DNA from: Floricoccus tropicus
Lineage (GTDB): Bacteria > Bacillota > Bacilli > Lactobacillales > Streptococcaceae
Assembly (NCBI RefSeq): GCF_001832905.1
Contig: NZ_MKIR01000012.1
Location: 124,001-188,000 of the forward strand
DNA: 64,000 bases
Reading direction: 5' to 3'
The notes below the pieces were generated by a model. That model was not told the DNA's origin, searched no databases, and worked only from the letters and a program-made list of their open reading frames with translations. The position numbers were made by a program, and so were the translations under genes. Shown piece after piece: positions 36,413 to 46,191 of the stretch (its first letter is position 1; every line of letters begins with the position of its first letter).

Positions 36413-37753
36413 CTAAAAGTTTTGTTTTTTAGCTTTACGTTCAGCACGACCACGTGCTTTTTGTTCTTGACGACGTTGTTTTTTATTTCGCTCATCAAGT
36501 ACCCAGCCAATTTTTTTCTTATATCCTGGTTTAATTTTTTTCTTCTTTTTCTTAACAAGACCAATCATTGTTGGATCAAGTTCTTTCTTAGTTTTTTCAC
36601 GTTTTTCACGACGATCACGATCATAAGTATCAACAATTTCTCCATTTTTTATTACTTTAGGAGAAAACTTGATTCCCATTTTTTCAAGATCACGAATTGC
36701 TGAGTCATCACTTGGTGCATATAAGGTAATCGCTGTACCTGATAGGCCATTTCTACCTGTACGACCAACACGGTGAACGAAAAATTCTAAATCACGTGGA
36801 ATTGCATCGTTAATTACATGACTTACACCTTCAATATCAATACCGCGTGCCGCAAGGTCAGTAGCAACAACATATTGATAATCAAGATTTTGAACTGATT
36901 TCATGATACGTTTACGTTCACGTGGAGGAACTCCACCATGAATTTTAGCTACTTTTAATCCATTATTAACTAAGAAAGAATGAATTTCATCTGCACGTTC
37001 CTTAGTATTAGCAAAAATCATTGCTAAATATGGATTAATAGTTTTAATAATTTCTAATAATTGATTATTATTGCTTTTTCCTTTTGTAGAAATTAACCAA
37101 TTATCTATTGTATCACTAATAACAGTTTTACTTGCAATCTTTTCAATTACGGGATTATTTAAATATTTCTTCAAAAATGGTTGTAACTTTTGTGGAATTG
37201 TTGCTGAAAAGACTAGCATTTGAACTTTTTTATCAAAAGTTGATGCAATCTTGTCTACATCTGTTAAGAATCCCATATCTAAAGTCATATCTGCTTCATC
37301 AACTACATATGTGTTTGCAGTATAAGTCTTTAATGCTTGTGCATTTATTAAATCAAGTACACGACCTGGAGTTCCAATAACTAAATGTGGTTGACTGTTT
37401 GCTAATTTTTCAATCTGACGATTTTTATCAGTTCCTCCAACATAGTTAACTACACGAATACGGTCATCATTTGCAACAAATTTCATAGCCTCGTTATAAA
37501 TTTGAGTTGCAAGTTCACGACTTGGTGCAGTGATAACTGCTTGTACAGTATCTGATTCAGGATCAATTTTTTGGAAAATAGGAATTAAGAAAGTATGTGT
37601 TTTGCCACTACCTGTCTTAGATTCTCCAACAACATCTCTTCCTTTCAAAATCAAAGGGATAATTTTTTCTTGAACTTCTGTTGTTTCTTTAAAATTAATA
37701 TCCTCTAGTGTCTTATTAATAAATGGTTTTAAGTTAAAATCTGTAAATTTCAT
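36413..37753 (-). CDS. cshB: DEAD-box RNA helicase (CshB-like)
   Basis: ATP-dependent RNA helicase used in ribosome assembly and cold growth. Motifs in order: Q motif region, Walker A SKTGSGKT, PSRELA, TPGRVLD, DEAD in VVDEADMTLD, SAT, and the C-terminal HRVGRTGRNG. A Lys/Arg-rich tail of about 80 residues binds RNA. I start at ATG 37753 (446 aa), with GAGAGGA upstream; ATG 37768 has none. An extended -10 at 37851 implies a leader of about 90 bases, as in many cold-shock helicases. CshB rather than CshA is judged by size. Confidence 0.9.
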   Translation of the reverse strand: MKFTDFNLKPFINKTLEDINFKETTEVQEKIIPLILKGRDVVGESKTGSGKTHTFLIPIFQKIDPESDTVQAVITAPSRELATQIYNEAMKFVANDDRIRVVNYVGGTDKNRQIEKLANSQPHLVIGTPGRVLDLINAQALKTYTANTYVVDEADMTLDMGFLTDVDKIASTFDKKVQMLVFSATIPQKLQPFLKKYLNNPVIEKIASKTVISDTIDNWLISTKGKSNNNQLLEIIKTINPYLAMIFANTKERADEIHSFLVNNGLKVAKIHGGVPPRERKRIMKSVQNLDYQYVVATDLAARGIDIEGVSHVINDAIPRDLEFFVHRVGRTGRNGLSGTAITLYAPSDDSAIRDLEKMGIKFSPKVIKNGEIVDTYDRDRREKREKTKKELDPTMIGLVKKKKKKIKPGYKKKIGWVLDERNKKQRRQEQKARGRAERKAKKQNF

Positions 37754-37850
37754 GTTTTCCTCTCTCATTTACTGTTCATTAGATAAATAACAGTATAAAT
37801 AATCAAGCAGATTTACAGACGCTCCTATTCTGAAAAATGCTCATCAGAGT

Positions 37851-37859
37851 ATTATACCA
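37851..37859 (-). promoter_or_regulatory. Extended -10 of the DEAD-box helicase gene
   Basis: Minus-strand TGGTATAAT, leaving an untranslated leader of about 90 bases before ATG 37753. Confidence 0.6.
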
Positions 37860-37914
37860 AAATAATCAAGCCCTGTGTATAAATCAGTTTTCCAGTAGCC
37901 TCAGATGGTTAAAT

Positions 37915-37940
37915 AAAAAAGCACGCCATAAGACATGCTT
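37915..37940 (-). terminator. Terminator after sodA
   Basis: Minus strand: AGCATG, 8-base loop, CGTGCT (one G-U), six T. Confidence 0.8.
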
Positions 37941-37949
37941 TCTACAGAA

Positions 37950-38561
37950 TTATTTAGCTGCTGCATAAAGCTCGTTAACTTTATCCCAATTTACTAATTC
38001 AAAGAATGCTGCGATGTAGTCAGGGCGTACATTGTGATATTTCAAGTAATATGCATGTTCCCAAACATCTAATCCAAGTACTGGAGTTAATCCATCGCTT
38101 AATGGTGAATCTTGATTTGCAGTTGAAACAACTTGAAGTTTTCCATCTTTATCAACAACCAACCATGCCCAGCCTGAACCAAAACGTCCAGTTGCTGCAG
38201 TTTTAAATTCTTCTTTAAATGCTTCAAATGAACCAAAAGCTTCATCAATTGCGTCAGCAATTTCAGCTGTAGCTGGACCACCAGCATTTGGAGCAAGAAT
38301 TTCCCAGAAGAATGAATGGTTAACATGCCCACCACCGTTGTTGCGAACTGCAGTACGGATATCTTCAGGAACTGCATCTAGATCTTTAACAAGATCTTCA
38401 GCACTTTCAACTTTTAAGTCTGGGTGTTTTTCTAGAGCTGCATTAAGATTTGTGATGTATGTTTGGTGATGTTTATCGTGATGTAAATGCATTGTTTCAA
38501 CATCGAAAAATGGTTCTAATGCGTCGTATGCGTATGGTAATTCTGGTAATGTAAATGCCAT
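37950..38561 (-). CDS. sodA: Superoxide dismutase (Mn/Fe)
   Basis: Detoxifies superoxide in the cytosol. The 203-aa product has the first metal His in [12 protein letters not shown] (24-35), the second in [11 protein letters not shown], and the signature [11 protein letters not shown] with the remaining Asp and His. The residue set is that of Mn-type enzymes (GGAG-type and NVRPDYI). AAGGAG is 7 bases before the ATG. It lies 50 bases after the orphan binding-protein gene, with no clear terminator, so some co-transcription is possible. Confidence 0.96.
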   Translation of the reverse strand: MAFTLPELPYAYDALEPFFDVETMHLHHDKHHQTYITNLNAALEKHPDLKVESAEDLVKDLDAVPEDIRTAVRNNGGGHVNHSFFWEILAPNAGGPATAEIADAIDEAFGSFEAFKEEFKTAATGRFGSGWAWLVVDKDGKLQVVSTANQDSPLSDGLTPVLGLDVWEHAYYLKYHNVRPDYIAAFFELVNWDKVNELYAAAK

Positions 38562-38611
38562 GATTTTCTCCTTATTTTTAAAAAATCTTTTAGTAAATTA
38601 TTTTATAACCG

Positions 38612-39463
38612 TTATTTATATTGATCTTCTCCTGGAACATAATCAGCCCCATAGAATTTTTCAGAAAGCTCTTTTAGCTTACCGTTTTCTGAAAGTTTTT
38701 TAATCTCAGTATTAACTGCTGCTTGAAGATCTTTTTCATCTTGACCAAGCAAGAAATATTCGTATGTTGCAAATACAGGATAATCTTTTAAGTCAGGGAC
38801 ATTATTTACAAGGTCAAGTCCATTATCTTTAAGTAAGATTTCTCCATTTGATTTGCTGGCAAACATGAAATCAATTTTACCTGATTCAACTGCTGCCATT
38901 CTTTCTTTTAAAGGATCTTCTGAGTATGCAAAGTCAATCTTCTTATCTGGATTTTCTTTATTCCATTGTTCGTAGATTGCTCCATAGTTAGAACCAGTTG
39001 GTACTAAAGTTTTTTTACCAACTAAATCAGCTATACTCTTAAAGTTATCCCCTTTACGAGAAAAAATTGCATTCACATTTTGTGAAATTGGGTACGTGAA
39101 TAGATATTTTTCTTCACGTTCAGGTGTTTTACCAAAGTTATTTGCACCAATTTGAGCACGTCCAGTATCAACATCCATTATGATTGAATCATCTGGAACC
39201 TTTTTATAGTCAAATTCATACTGTGGTAATGCTTCATCTACAGCCTTCAATACTTCAATATCAAAACCAGTTAATTTGTCTCCATCCATAAATGAATATG
39301 GTCTAGAGTCAGCAGTTTGCGCTACTGTAATCTTGGTAACTTTAGAATCACTTTTTGACTGTTCTATTTTTGAAGATGATTTACTACCTGATGAACAGGC
39401 AGCTAATAATGCTGTACTTGTTAGCAAAACAGCTCCGACAGTAAATAGTTTCTTTAATTTCAT
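38612..39463 (-). CDS. Orphan amino-acid-binding lipoprotein
   Basis: SBP family 3 lipoprotein with signal peptide and lipobox LAAC (Cys 23). It shares blocks with the 35512 protein (GANNFGKTPEREEKY versus GANNIGWSEERSKKY), so the two are paralogs. No permease or ATPase is adjacent, so it may deliver ligand to the importer at 33.9-36.4 kb. I use ATG 39463 (283 aa) after AGGAGGG; the earlier codon at 39496 would add 11 unlikely residues. A cre-like site and an inverted repeat lie upstream. Confidence 0.9.
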   Translation of the reverse strand: MKLKKLFTVGAVLLTSTALLAACSSGSKSSSKIEQSKSDSKVTKITVAQTADSRPYSFMDGDKLTGFDIEVLKAVDEALPQYEFDYKKVPDDSIIMDVDTGRAQIGANNFGKTPEREEKYLFTYPISQNVNAIFSRKGDNFKSIADLVGKKTLVPTGSNYGAIYEQWNKENPDKKIDFAYSEDPLKERMAAVESGKIDFMFASKSNGEILLKDNGLDLVNNVPDLKDYPVFATYEYFLLGQDEKDLQAAVNTEIKKLSENGKLKELSEKFYGADYVPGEDQYK

Positions 39464-39496
39464 TAAAGCCCTCCTATTGTATAATTTTCGAATCAT

Positions 39497-39745
39497 CGGA
39501 CAAATTGCTTAATATCATTAACAATTCATCGAAAAACCGATATTTATTTAACAATGTCTCTCTCATTTTCACAAAAAATTCAAATGAGAAAACGTTAACA
39601 TGTCTATTTTCTAATATTTACCTTTTTCAGTCAACTAAAAGGCTCAAATTTCGATAACTTTTGCTATACCAAATAAATCTTACATTCAATAGTTAATAAC
39701 TATATGTAATGTTTTTAAAAACATATTAGCTATAACTTTGCTCAT
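39497..39745 (-). promoter_or_regulatory. 249-base upstream region of the orphan binding-protein gene, with cre-like site
   Basis: Contains on the minus strand ATGTTAACGTTTTCTC (39586-39601), which fits the CcpA cre consensus except for its last two positions. An inverted repeat TCTCATTT/AAATGAGA (39562-39589) overlaps it. A TTGACT -35-like hexamer is about 40 bases further upstream. No ORF or RNA gene is seen. The site is plausible, not proven. Confidence 0.4.
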
Positions 39746-39774
39746 AAAAAAAAACAAATTCCCTTGGAATTTGT
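39746..39774 (-). terminator. Terminator after holA
   Basis: Minus strand: ACAAATTC, 5-base loop, GAATTTGT, eight or nine T. Confidence 0.9.
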
Positions 39775-39784
39775 CTTTTTATAT

Positions 39785-40807
39785 TTACTTAACTCTACTC
39801 AGAGCAATTTTTATTACTTCTACATCAAAAAGATAATTTTTGTCTCCATGTCCAGATTTAATTTGATAATCTAGATTAATTAAATCGTATATAGTTTGAC
39901 TTAAAAATCCTAGGGATAACTTACTTACAGTTTGCATAGCAAGTTTAATCCTATAAGGATGTATTTTTAATTGCTCAGTAATTTGTGCTTGTGAATTTCC
40001 CTTTTTCTGTAAAAGTTTTACTTGATAATAAAGTCTAAAATTACCTGTAAGTATTGAAAGCAGTTTTATGACATCCTCACCTTGAATTACTAAGTCATTG
40101 ATAAGGGAACGCGCTTCTTTAATACGACCTTTTAGTAGCATTTCAGTTAAATCAAAAATGTTATCCTGTAAAGTTTTTGGCAACACTAAATCTAAATCAG
40201 CAACACTTATTTCTCCACGAGGTTTATATAACTTCAATAAATCAAGATTCTTTTTTGCTAATCCAAAACTGAAAGATGACTTTTCAAGTAATCTTTTCAT
40301 TGCTGTGGCAGAAATGTCCATACCCATTTGTCCTGACAAATCAAGTAGGTGTTTACTTAATTCACTTTCTTTAAGAGAATTAGCTTCAAAAAGAATACTT
40401 TTTTGCTTAAGTTTTTTAACAACTCTTCTTTTATTATCTAGTTTCCCATGAACAATAATAATTAAAACAGTCGTATCAACTGGATTATCTACAAATCCCT
40501 CAAATCGATTTAATTCTTGTTCTGTAAAGACAGATTTCTTGGCAGTTGATATATCCCAAAAATTCTCATAAATTACAACCCTTTGATCATCAAAAAAAGG
40601 TAAGCTTTCAAGTTCTTCCAATGCAAATTTACTATTAGACTCGCTCAAATCTATATATGATTGGCTTAAGTTATCAGAAGAAAATTGTATTTTTTCTAAT
40701 ATTTTTTGCTTTGCCTCAGATAAAATATCCTCATCTTCTCCGTATATTAAATAGAGAGGAGAAAGCTGTTTTTTATCAATTTTATCTATTTGATCAAAAA
40801 TCGTCAT
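39785..40807 (-). CDS. holA: DNA polymerase III subunit delta
   Basis: Clamp-loader delta subunit that opens the beta clamp. 340 aa. The N-terminus LYLIYGEDEDILSEAKQKI, the region VVIYENFWDI and PKTLQDNIFDLTEMLLKGR are family blocks. It follows ciaH by two bases and may be transcribed with ciaRH. Its closeness to sodA is a known Streptococcus arrangement, interrupted here by the binding-protein gene. Confidence 0.92.
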   Translation of the reverse strand: MTIFDQIDKIDKKQLSPLYLIYGEDEDILSEAKQKILEKIQFSSDNLSQSYIDLSESNSKFALEELESLPFFDDQRVVIYENFWDISTAKKSVFTEQELNRFEGFVDNPVDTTVLIIIVHGKLDNKRRVVKKLKQKSILFEANSLKESELSKHLLDLSGQMGMDISATAMKRLLEKSSFSFGLAKKNLDLLKLYKPRGEISVADLDLVLPKTLQDNIFDLTEMLLKGRIKEARSLINDLVIQGEDVIKLLSILTGNFRLYYQVKLLQKKGNSQAQITEQLKIHPYRIKLAMQTVSKLSLGFLSQTIYDLINLDYQIKSGHGDKNYLFDVEVIKIALSRVK

Positions 40808-40809
40808 TA

Positions 40810-42132
40810 CTATACCTTTAATCTAACTGTAAATATTGATCCCTTTGGGGTATTACTAGAAACTTGTATTTTTCCATGTAAGTGGTCAATTATTTGTTTT
40901 GCTAACGAGAGTCCTAGACCGAATCCACCTTTTGCTCTTGTTCTCGCCTTATCAACACGATAAAAACGGTCAAAGATTTTTTCTCGATCATCTGGTGTAA
41001 TACCTTCACCATTATCAAAAACCCTCATAATTAAATTTCCATTTTTTTCTTTTATATCTATATGTATCTCTCCATCATCACCTGTATACTTAATAGCATT
41101 ATCAAATAAAATCGTTAAAACCTGTTTAATTAAGCTCTCATCAATTTCAATTTTATTGTCATTAAGTTCTACAGAACTAGTAAACGTTTTGCCTCTATTT
41201 TCTGCCAACATCTGATAATTTTCAAAAATAGTTTCAAAAAAGCTTTTATCAACATAAGTCAATTTAACTTTTAAGCCTTCATCACGTTTTGCGAGATTAA
41301 GAAGATTACTTGTTAAAATCCTCATGTTTCGTACTTCATTTAAACTTTCAGAAATATTTTCTGATTCATCGATGATTGAAGCATTAGGATGTTGAAAAAG
41401 CAATTCTAATCTGTTCTGTAAAATGGCTAAAGGTGTTCGTAATTCATGGCTGGCATTTTCAACGAAACTTTTTTGTTTTTCATATGCTTTATAAAGCACT
41501 CTATTGCTCCATTGTGAAAGATAAATTGAAACCCCAAGAGAAACAAACCAGAAAACAATCATAACTGAAATTATTATTACTCTACTTCTGCTTAAACTTT
41601 CAGATAATTGGTTAGTATTTACTAGTATTTGGATATAAGCAATATATGTTAAAGAGGGTTTAAACTTAGACTCAATGGTTTCTGTCCTAAATTGCATATC
41701 TTGACCATATGGATTTGTTACTGAAACACTTTTTATAGAATTTAGTGTAGAGCTATCAAATTTAACAGAATTCAAAATAAGGTTATCTGAAATATCAAGT
41801 TTTGATGGGTTTAATATATTCCCTTTTGCATCATAAACAACAATAGTCACATTTGGTCCAAAATCCCCTGCAGTTTTTAAGTAATCGCTTGAGTCTTCAA
41901 CACTGGAAGAATGGATTCCATTATTTGTACCATTAAATATCCCATCATTGCTGCCACTTAAAGCTATTGATGCTAATTTTAAAGGATCAGAAGCAAGTTT
42001 TTGTATATTCTCATCAGTTGATTTATATAAACCTGAAGATAGTACCTGTAATATTATTACAGTAAGTAAAACAAAAATAACTGTAAAAGCAATGAAAAAA
42101 TGTAGAAATGATCTAAAATCGATTTTCTTCAT
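40810..42132 (-). CDS. ciaH: Sensor histidine kinase CiaH
   Basis: Membrane sensor of the CiaRH system (competence, beta-lactam tolerance, stress in streptococci). Order: membrane helix (about 12-32), extracellular domain (33-180), second membrane helix (184-205), H-box NASHELRTPLAIL with His229, then N, G1 (DNGEGITPDD) and G2 (GGFGLGLSLAK) boxes. 440 aa. It begins one base after ciaR. The partner is clearly CiaR-type, which supports the name. Confidence 0.88.
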   Translation of the reverse strand: MKKIDFRSFLHFFIAFTVIFVLLTVIILQVLSSGLYKSTDENIQKLASDPLKLASIALSGSNDGIFNGTNNGIHSSSVEDSSDYLKTAGDFGPNVTIVVYDAKGNILNPSKLDISDNLILNSVKFDSSTLNSIKSVSVTNPYGQDMQFRTETIESKFKPSLTYIAYIQILVNTNQLSESLSRSRVIIISVMIVFWFVSLGVSIYLSQWSNRVLYKAYEKQKSFVENASHELRTPLAILQNRLELLFQHPNASIIDESENISESLNEVRNMRILTSNLLNLAKRDEGLKVKLTYVDKSFFETIFENYQMLAENRGKTFTSSVELNDNKIEIDESLIKQVLTILFDNAIKYTGDDGEIHIDIKEKNGNLIMRVFDNGEGITPDDREKIFDRFYRVDKARTRAKGGFGLGLSLAKQIIDHLHGKIQVSSNTPKGSIFTVRLKV

Positions 42133-42133
42133 A

Positions 42134-42799
42134 TTATCTTAAAATGTATCCAACATTTCTCAAGGTATTTAAATTCTTAGCGAATTCACTATCCTTCAAT
42201 TTTTTTCGTAATTTACTAATGTAAACTTCTACCACAGTTACCGTTGTATCGCTATCAAAGCCCCAAATTCGGTCAAAGATTTGTTCCTTTGGTAAAATAA
42301 CATTTTGATTTTGAAGTAAATAAACTAAAAGATCAAATTCCTTACCTAAAATTTCTACCGAATTTCCTCCTAATTTTACTGTATTGTTAGCCGGATTAAC
42401 AGAAAGTTCACCATAGGATAAATTAGTATCTTCTAGTTTCCCTGCACGTTTTAATAATGCTTGAATTCTAGCCTTAAGTTCTTCTAAATAAAATGGTTTT
42501 GTAAGATAATCATCTGCTCCTATCTCAAAACCATGCATCTTATCATCAAGGCTTTCCTTAGCAGTCATGATAAGTACTGGTGTATCAATTCCTTTCCCTC
42601 TTAATTCTTTTAAAACATCAAATCCGCTCTTCTCAGGTAACATAAGGTCTAATAAAATTAAATCATAAATACCAGATTCAGCTTCATATAGCCCTTCTTC
42701 TCCGTCGAATACTTGTGTAACGTCAATGAAACTATCTAAGTAATCAAATACTGAATTTGAGAGGCTTAAATCGTCTTCTACTAATAATATTTTAAACAT
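42134..42799 (-). CDS. ciaR: Response regulator CiaR
   Basis: OmpR-family regulator, near-identical in pattern to pneumococcal CiaR ([57 protein letters not shown] split). The phosphoacceptor is Asp51 in [13 protein letters not shown]. The C-terminal winged helix reads [16 protein letters not shown] place the start at ATG 42799 (221 aa), 8 bases after GGAG; the ATG two codons earlier is only 2 bases away. No TTTAAG-N5-TTTAAG CiaR box was seen before it. Confidence 0.92.
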   Translation of the reverse strand: MFKILLVEDDLSLSNSVFDYLDSFIDVTQVFDGEEGLYEAESGIYDLILLDLMLPEKSGFDVLKELRGKGIDTPVLIMTAKESLDDKMHGFEIGADDYLTKPFYLEELKARIQALLKRAGKLEDTNLSYGELSVNPANNTVKLGGNSVEILGKEFDLLVYLLQNQNVILPKEQIFDRIWGFDSDTTVTVVEVYISKLRKKLKDSEFAKNLNTLRNVGYILR

Positions 42800-42877
42800 T
42801 TTCATATCTCCATTCTAACATATTTTTTTATCATTCTATTTGTTAGTCCTTAAAAAAATCTGAAAATATACTGTAAT

Positions 42878-42908
42878 AAAAAAGAGAAGGAAATTTATTC
42901 CTCTCTTT
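42878..42908 (-). terminator. Terminator after the LTA-synthase-like gene
   Basis: Minus strand: AGAGAGGAA pairs with TTCCTTCTCT with one bulge, ending in six T. Confidence 0.7.
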
Positions 42909-42922
42909 AAATAATAAAACTA

Positions 42923-44812
42923 TCAATTATTAATTTTACGCTCTGAAACTTTCACACCAGCAGTATTTTCTTTACTTTCGTTTATAAAAGCCCTATTGTA
43001 AAAGTCGCTATTTTCTCCTAATAGTTGATTTACTGTATCAATACCATCCCGTTCAACAAGAGTTTTTACATCAGAAGCAAGATTTGTTCCTAACCCTAAC
43101 CTATTACCCTCTATCTCAACGCCCATAGCTGCTAATACTGTTGGAAAATAGTCAAATGGCGCGTACTCTCTATTATACATTTGGATCATTTCTTTGTTAG
43201 AAAAGTCTCCATTTAAGATTAAATTAAATGTTGATCTTCTATAGCTTGGATCAAAATCTTTAAAATAATTTTTATCCATACTTAAATGATCCCCAGTTAA
43301 AACAATAGTAGTGTTTTCATAAAATTGTTGTTTTTGAATCCAACGAACTAATTCAACAACATCTTTTTGAGATTGTAAAAAGACGTTCGCATATTGTGAT
43401 TTATAAGGTGTTGGTGTGCCCGGTTCTAAATAACCATCTGGAAAATGTGTATCCGCATTCTCCAATGTTAAATTGAATGGTTTACCTGTTTCATATAAAC
43501 GAGTCATTTCATCCTTAGCATATTGATATAACTTTTTATCTTCAAATCCCCACCAAACTTTATAATCTTTAGGAATTAAACCACTATTACGAGCATATTC
43601 TAAATCAAAAATATTATAATCGCCATGATTTGTAAAAAATGATGTTAATCCACCAAAATTGGCATCTGCGCCAAACATAACTGTCTGCTCGTATCCTTCT
43701 TTTTGTAGGATATCTCCAATAGCAGTAGCTCCTGGTAAGAAATAACCTGTTTTACCATAAGAATTGCCACCCATTGGTATCTTAAGTGGAAGTCCAGTAC
43801 TCATATTAACCATAGAAGCTACAGACCAGCTTGATCCATAAGTCTGATTTGGACCACCGAATGTTTCATTTTGTGAAAAATGTATGCCTTCTTTAGAAAG
43901 TTCCATAAGTTCAGGCATTAGATTATGTCCTTCATAACCGTATCCCCCATTTTCTTTATCAAAAAATGAGTTCTCATATGATTCCAAATAGAAATGAATC
44001 AAATTTCTTTTTTGTTGTGGGAATTTTAATTCTGTTTCTTTCGGTGCTACATAGTTATCTTTTATGTAGGACGAGTCACTGTAATATGCCTGATAAACTT
44101 TCTTCAAATCTAGTTCTTTAATACTGTAATTTGCTCCATATACAAATGATATAATCCCAATCAATAGGGCGATTAGTCTATAAAATCTTGCTGAAATTAA
44201 CGTCTTTTTACCAAGTCCTATCTTAATATTAGGCCAAAATATAGTAATAAAAAGAACTGTAAGTGCAACAGTAGCAAGGACAGGAGTTGAATAGATTTCA
44301 AGCATTACACCATCTTCACCGCCACCTATTGGTGAATTGAAATTAAAAATGAATTGTTCAGGAGTCAATTTACCAAAGAATGAAATAAACCATTTACTCC
44401 CTATTGCTAAGGCTATGCCTCCAGCAAATAGTATGGTTGAGATGATAAGAGATAAGTATCCTAAGATTCCTCTCTTTTTTTCGTTTTCCTGAACAATGCC
44501 AAGTTTCCTTAAAATATATTTAGCGAATACAAAAATTATCCCTATACCTAGAAGGAAAATTAAAAACTTAAGGAAAAAATATTTTCTAAAATATTCACTC
44601 CAGACTAATATATTTTTTTTTTTCAAATAAAACCTTAATATTCCAAGTGATGTCACGACTGTAAATATTGAATCCTGTAAAAAAGTCTTGCAGTAATTTA
44701 CAAGACCTTTCTCTTTTTTCAAGATAACATCAACAACTGTGATTAACAATAATGTAAGAATTAATCCAATTACAAAAAGGATTTCCCATAATATTAACAC
44801 TGATCTTACCAA
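42923..44812 (-). CDS. LTA synthase-family phosphoglycerol transferase
   Basis: Sulfatase-fold enzyme that transfers glycerol phosphate to a surface polymer outside the membrane. About five to six N-terminal membrane helices (residues 4-230) precede the catalytic domain with HFYLESYENS (metal Glu), the nucleophile region NQTYGSSWSVASM and TGDHLSMD (metal Asp/His). SWSVASMVNMSTGLPL also resembles GacH/OpgB-type glycerol-phosphate transferases. So the acceptor may be LTA or a wall polysaccharide. The only start is TTG 44812, with poor SD. It lies 30 bases after ccpA, with no terminator between. Confidence 0.85.
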   Translation of the reverse strand: MVRSVLILWEILFVIGLILTLLLITVVDVILKKEKGLVNYCKTFLQDSIFTVVTSLGILRFYLKKKNILVWSEYFRKYFFLKFLIFLLGIGIIFVFAKYILRKLGIVQENEKKRGILGYLSLIISTILFAGGIALAIGSKWFISFFGKLTPEQFIFNFNSPIGGGEDGVMLEIYSTPVLATVALTVLFITIFWPNIKIGLGKKTLISARFYRLIALLIGIISFVYGANYSIKELDLKKVYQAYYSDSSYIKDNYVAPKETELKFPQQKRNLIHFYLESYENSFFDKENGGYGYEGHNLMPELMELSKEGIHFSQNETFGGPNQTYGSSWSVASMVNMSTGLPLKIPMGGNSYGKTGYFLPGATAIGDILQKEGYEQTVMFGADANFGGLTSFFTNHGDYNIFDLEYARNSGLIPKDYKVWWGFEDKKLYQYAKDEMTRLYETGKPFNLTLENADTHFPDGYLEPGTPTPYKSQYANVFLQSQKDVVELVRWIQKQQFYENTTIVLTGDHLSMDKNYFKDFDPSYRRSTFNLILNGDFSNKEMIQMYNREYAPFDYFPTVLAAMGVEIEGNRLGLGTNLASDVKTLVERDGIDTVNQLLGENSDFYNRAFINESKENTAGVKVSERKINN

Positions 44813-44842
44813 TTGATAAAAATTTTATCTTCTTTCTTTTTT

Positions 44843-45838
44843 TTATTTAGTTGTATTTTTTTCTACTATACCGTGAGGAAGGATAACCGTCTTTTCTTCA
44901 ATTTCTTCTTTCCCCATAAGTTTTGTTAAAAGACGCATTGCAACTGCACCAATATCATATAAAGGTTGTTCAATACTTGAAATAGATGGACGCGTATAGT
45001 TAGTAACAGGTGAATTATTACTTGTAATAATTTCAAAGTCTTCTGGAATCTCAAGGCCAAGATCTAAAAGGCCATTTAGTAGGCCAACAGCAAGCTCATC
45101 ATTCGCAACATATGCTGCAGTTGCACCACTATTTTTAATTCTCTCAGCAATAGCAATACCATCTTCATAGCTATATTTACTTTCAAAAATCAAGGCTTCA
45201 GTATATTTTAATTTATTTTCTTTAAGTGCTTCTTTATATCCCGCCAAACGTTGTCCATTAATTTCATCCACTAATGGTCCTGATAAAAAGGCAACTTTTT
45301 TATTAGATTTAGCTAATTGATTAACTGCTTCACGACTTGCTGAAACATAATCAATATTAACTGAAGCAAATTGTTCATCACCATCAACTGTTCCTGCAAG
45401 TACAACTGGTGTTCTACTGCGTGAAAATTCTGCACGAACACTATCAGTGATACGATTTCCCATAAAAATAACTCCATCAACCTGTTTTGCTAATAAGTTA
45501 TTTACTACATGAACTTCTTTTTTATCATCGCTATCTGAGTTAGCAATAATCGCATTGTATTTATACATAGTTGCAATATCGTCAATACCACGCGCCAATG
45601 TTGCAAAATAAGTATCTGAAATATCAGGTATTACAACCCCAATAGTAGTTGTTTTCTTACTTGCAAGCCCACGTGCTACAGCATTTGGTCGATAATCTAA
45701 TCTATCAATTACTTCAAGAACCTTTGCTCTGGTTGCTTCACGTACATTTGGATTTCCGTTAACCACACGGCTAACTGTAGCCATTGAAACATTCGCTTCT
45801 CGAGCTACATCATAAATGGTAATTGCTGTTTCTTCCAT
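44843..45838 (-). CDS. ccpA: Catabolite control protein A
   Basis: LacI-family global regulator of carbon catabolite repression, acting with HPr-Ser-P at cre sites. HTH: ITIYDVAREANVSMATVSRV (7-26); hinge YRPNAVARGLASKKT. The core binding domain continues to 331 aa, the usual size. It is divergent from pepQ, the standard arrangement in lactic acid bacteria. Its promoter region holds three cre-like sequences, suggesting autoregulation. Confidence 0.95.
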   Translation of the reverse strand: MEETAITIYDVAREANVSMATVSRVVNGNPNVREATRAKVLEVIDRLDYRPNAVARGLASKKTTTIGVVIPDISDTYFATLARGIDDIATMYKYNAIIANSDSDDKKEVHVVNNLLAKQVDGVIFMGNRITDSVRAEFSRSRTPVVLAGTVDGDEQFASVNIDYVSASREAVNQLAKSNKKVAFLSGPLVDEINGQRLAGYKEALKENKLKYTEALIFESKYSYEDGIAIAERIKNSGATAAYVANDELAVGLLNGLLDLGLEIPEDFEIITSNNSPVTNYTRPSISSIEQPLYDIGAVAMRLLTKLMGKEEIEEKTVILPHGIVEKNTTK

Positions 45839-46170
45839 TTTTCTTTACATCTCCTTAATAATTTATTCGTACTGTAATCGTTTACTGAAAACTTTGTGAA
45901 AACGATATTTCAGATTCAGTATACCAGTATATGTAAGCATTTACAAGTATATATTGTTTGTTTTCAGAAAAAATATACCAATATTTTTTTGTGAAATATT
46001 AAACTTCATTTTCAATCATTCTCTATTGAAATTGCTTTTTAAAAGCCTCAATTGTAAATATTTGGTTAATTAATTTATAAATTTTCATCTTAAATTTTCA
46101 GTGAGAAGCAAAATATACCAGTCATAAATTACAAAACTTTTTTTTAGTGGTATAATTATTTCTATATTAT
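45839..46170. promoter_or_regulatory. ccpA-pepQ divergent control region with cre-like sites
   Basis: 332-base gene-free interval. The ccpA promoter is TTGTAA (45941-45946), 17-base spacer, TGG-TATACT (-10 at 45918-45923). Three cre-like elements match the core TGNNARCGNWWWCA: 45932-45945 (13/14, covering the -35), 45872-45887 (minus strand, 13/14, in the leader) and 45897-45910 (12/14). The pepQ promoter is an extended -10 TGGTATAAT at 46148-46156. The remaining stretch (45960-46130) is AT-rich, with nothing else recognised. Confidence 0.65.
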
Positions 46171-46191
46171 ATGAAGGAGAAATTTGTAATA

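Noticed and set aside
42806-42922. CiaR autoregulation box before ciaR
   Set aside because: Only one TTTAAG-like half was seen, not the paired TTTAAG-N5-TTTAAG.
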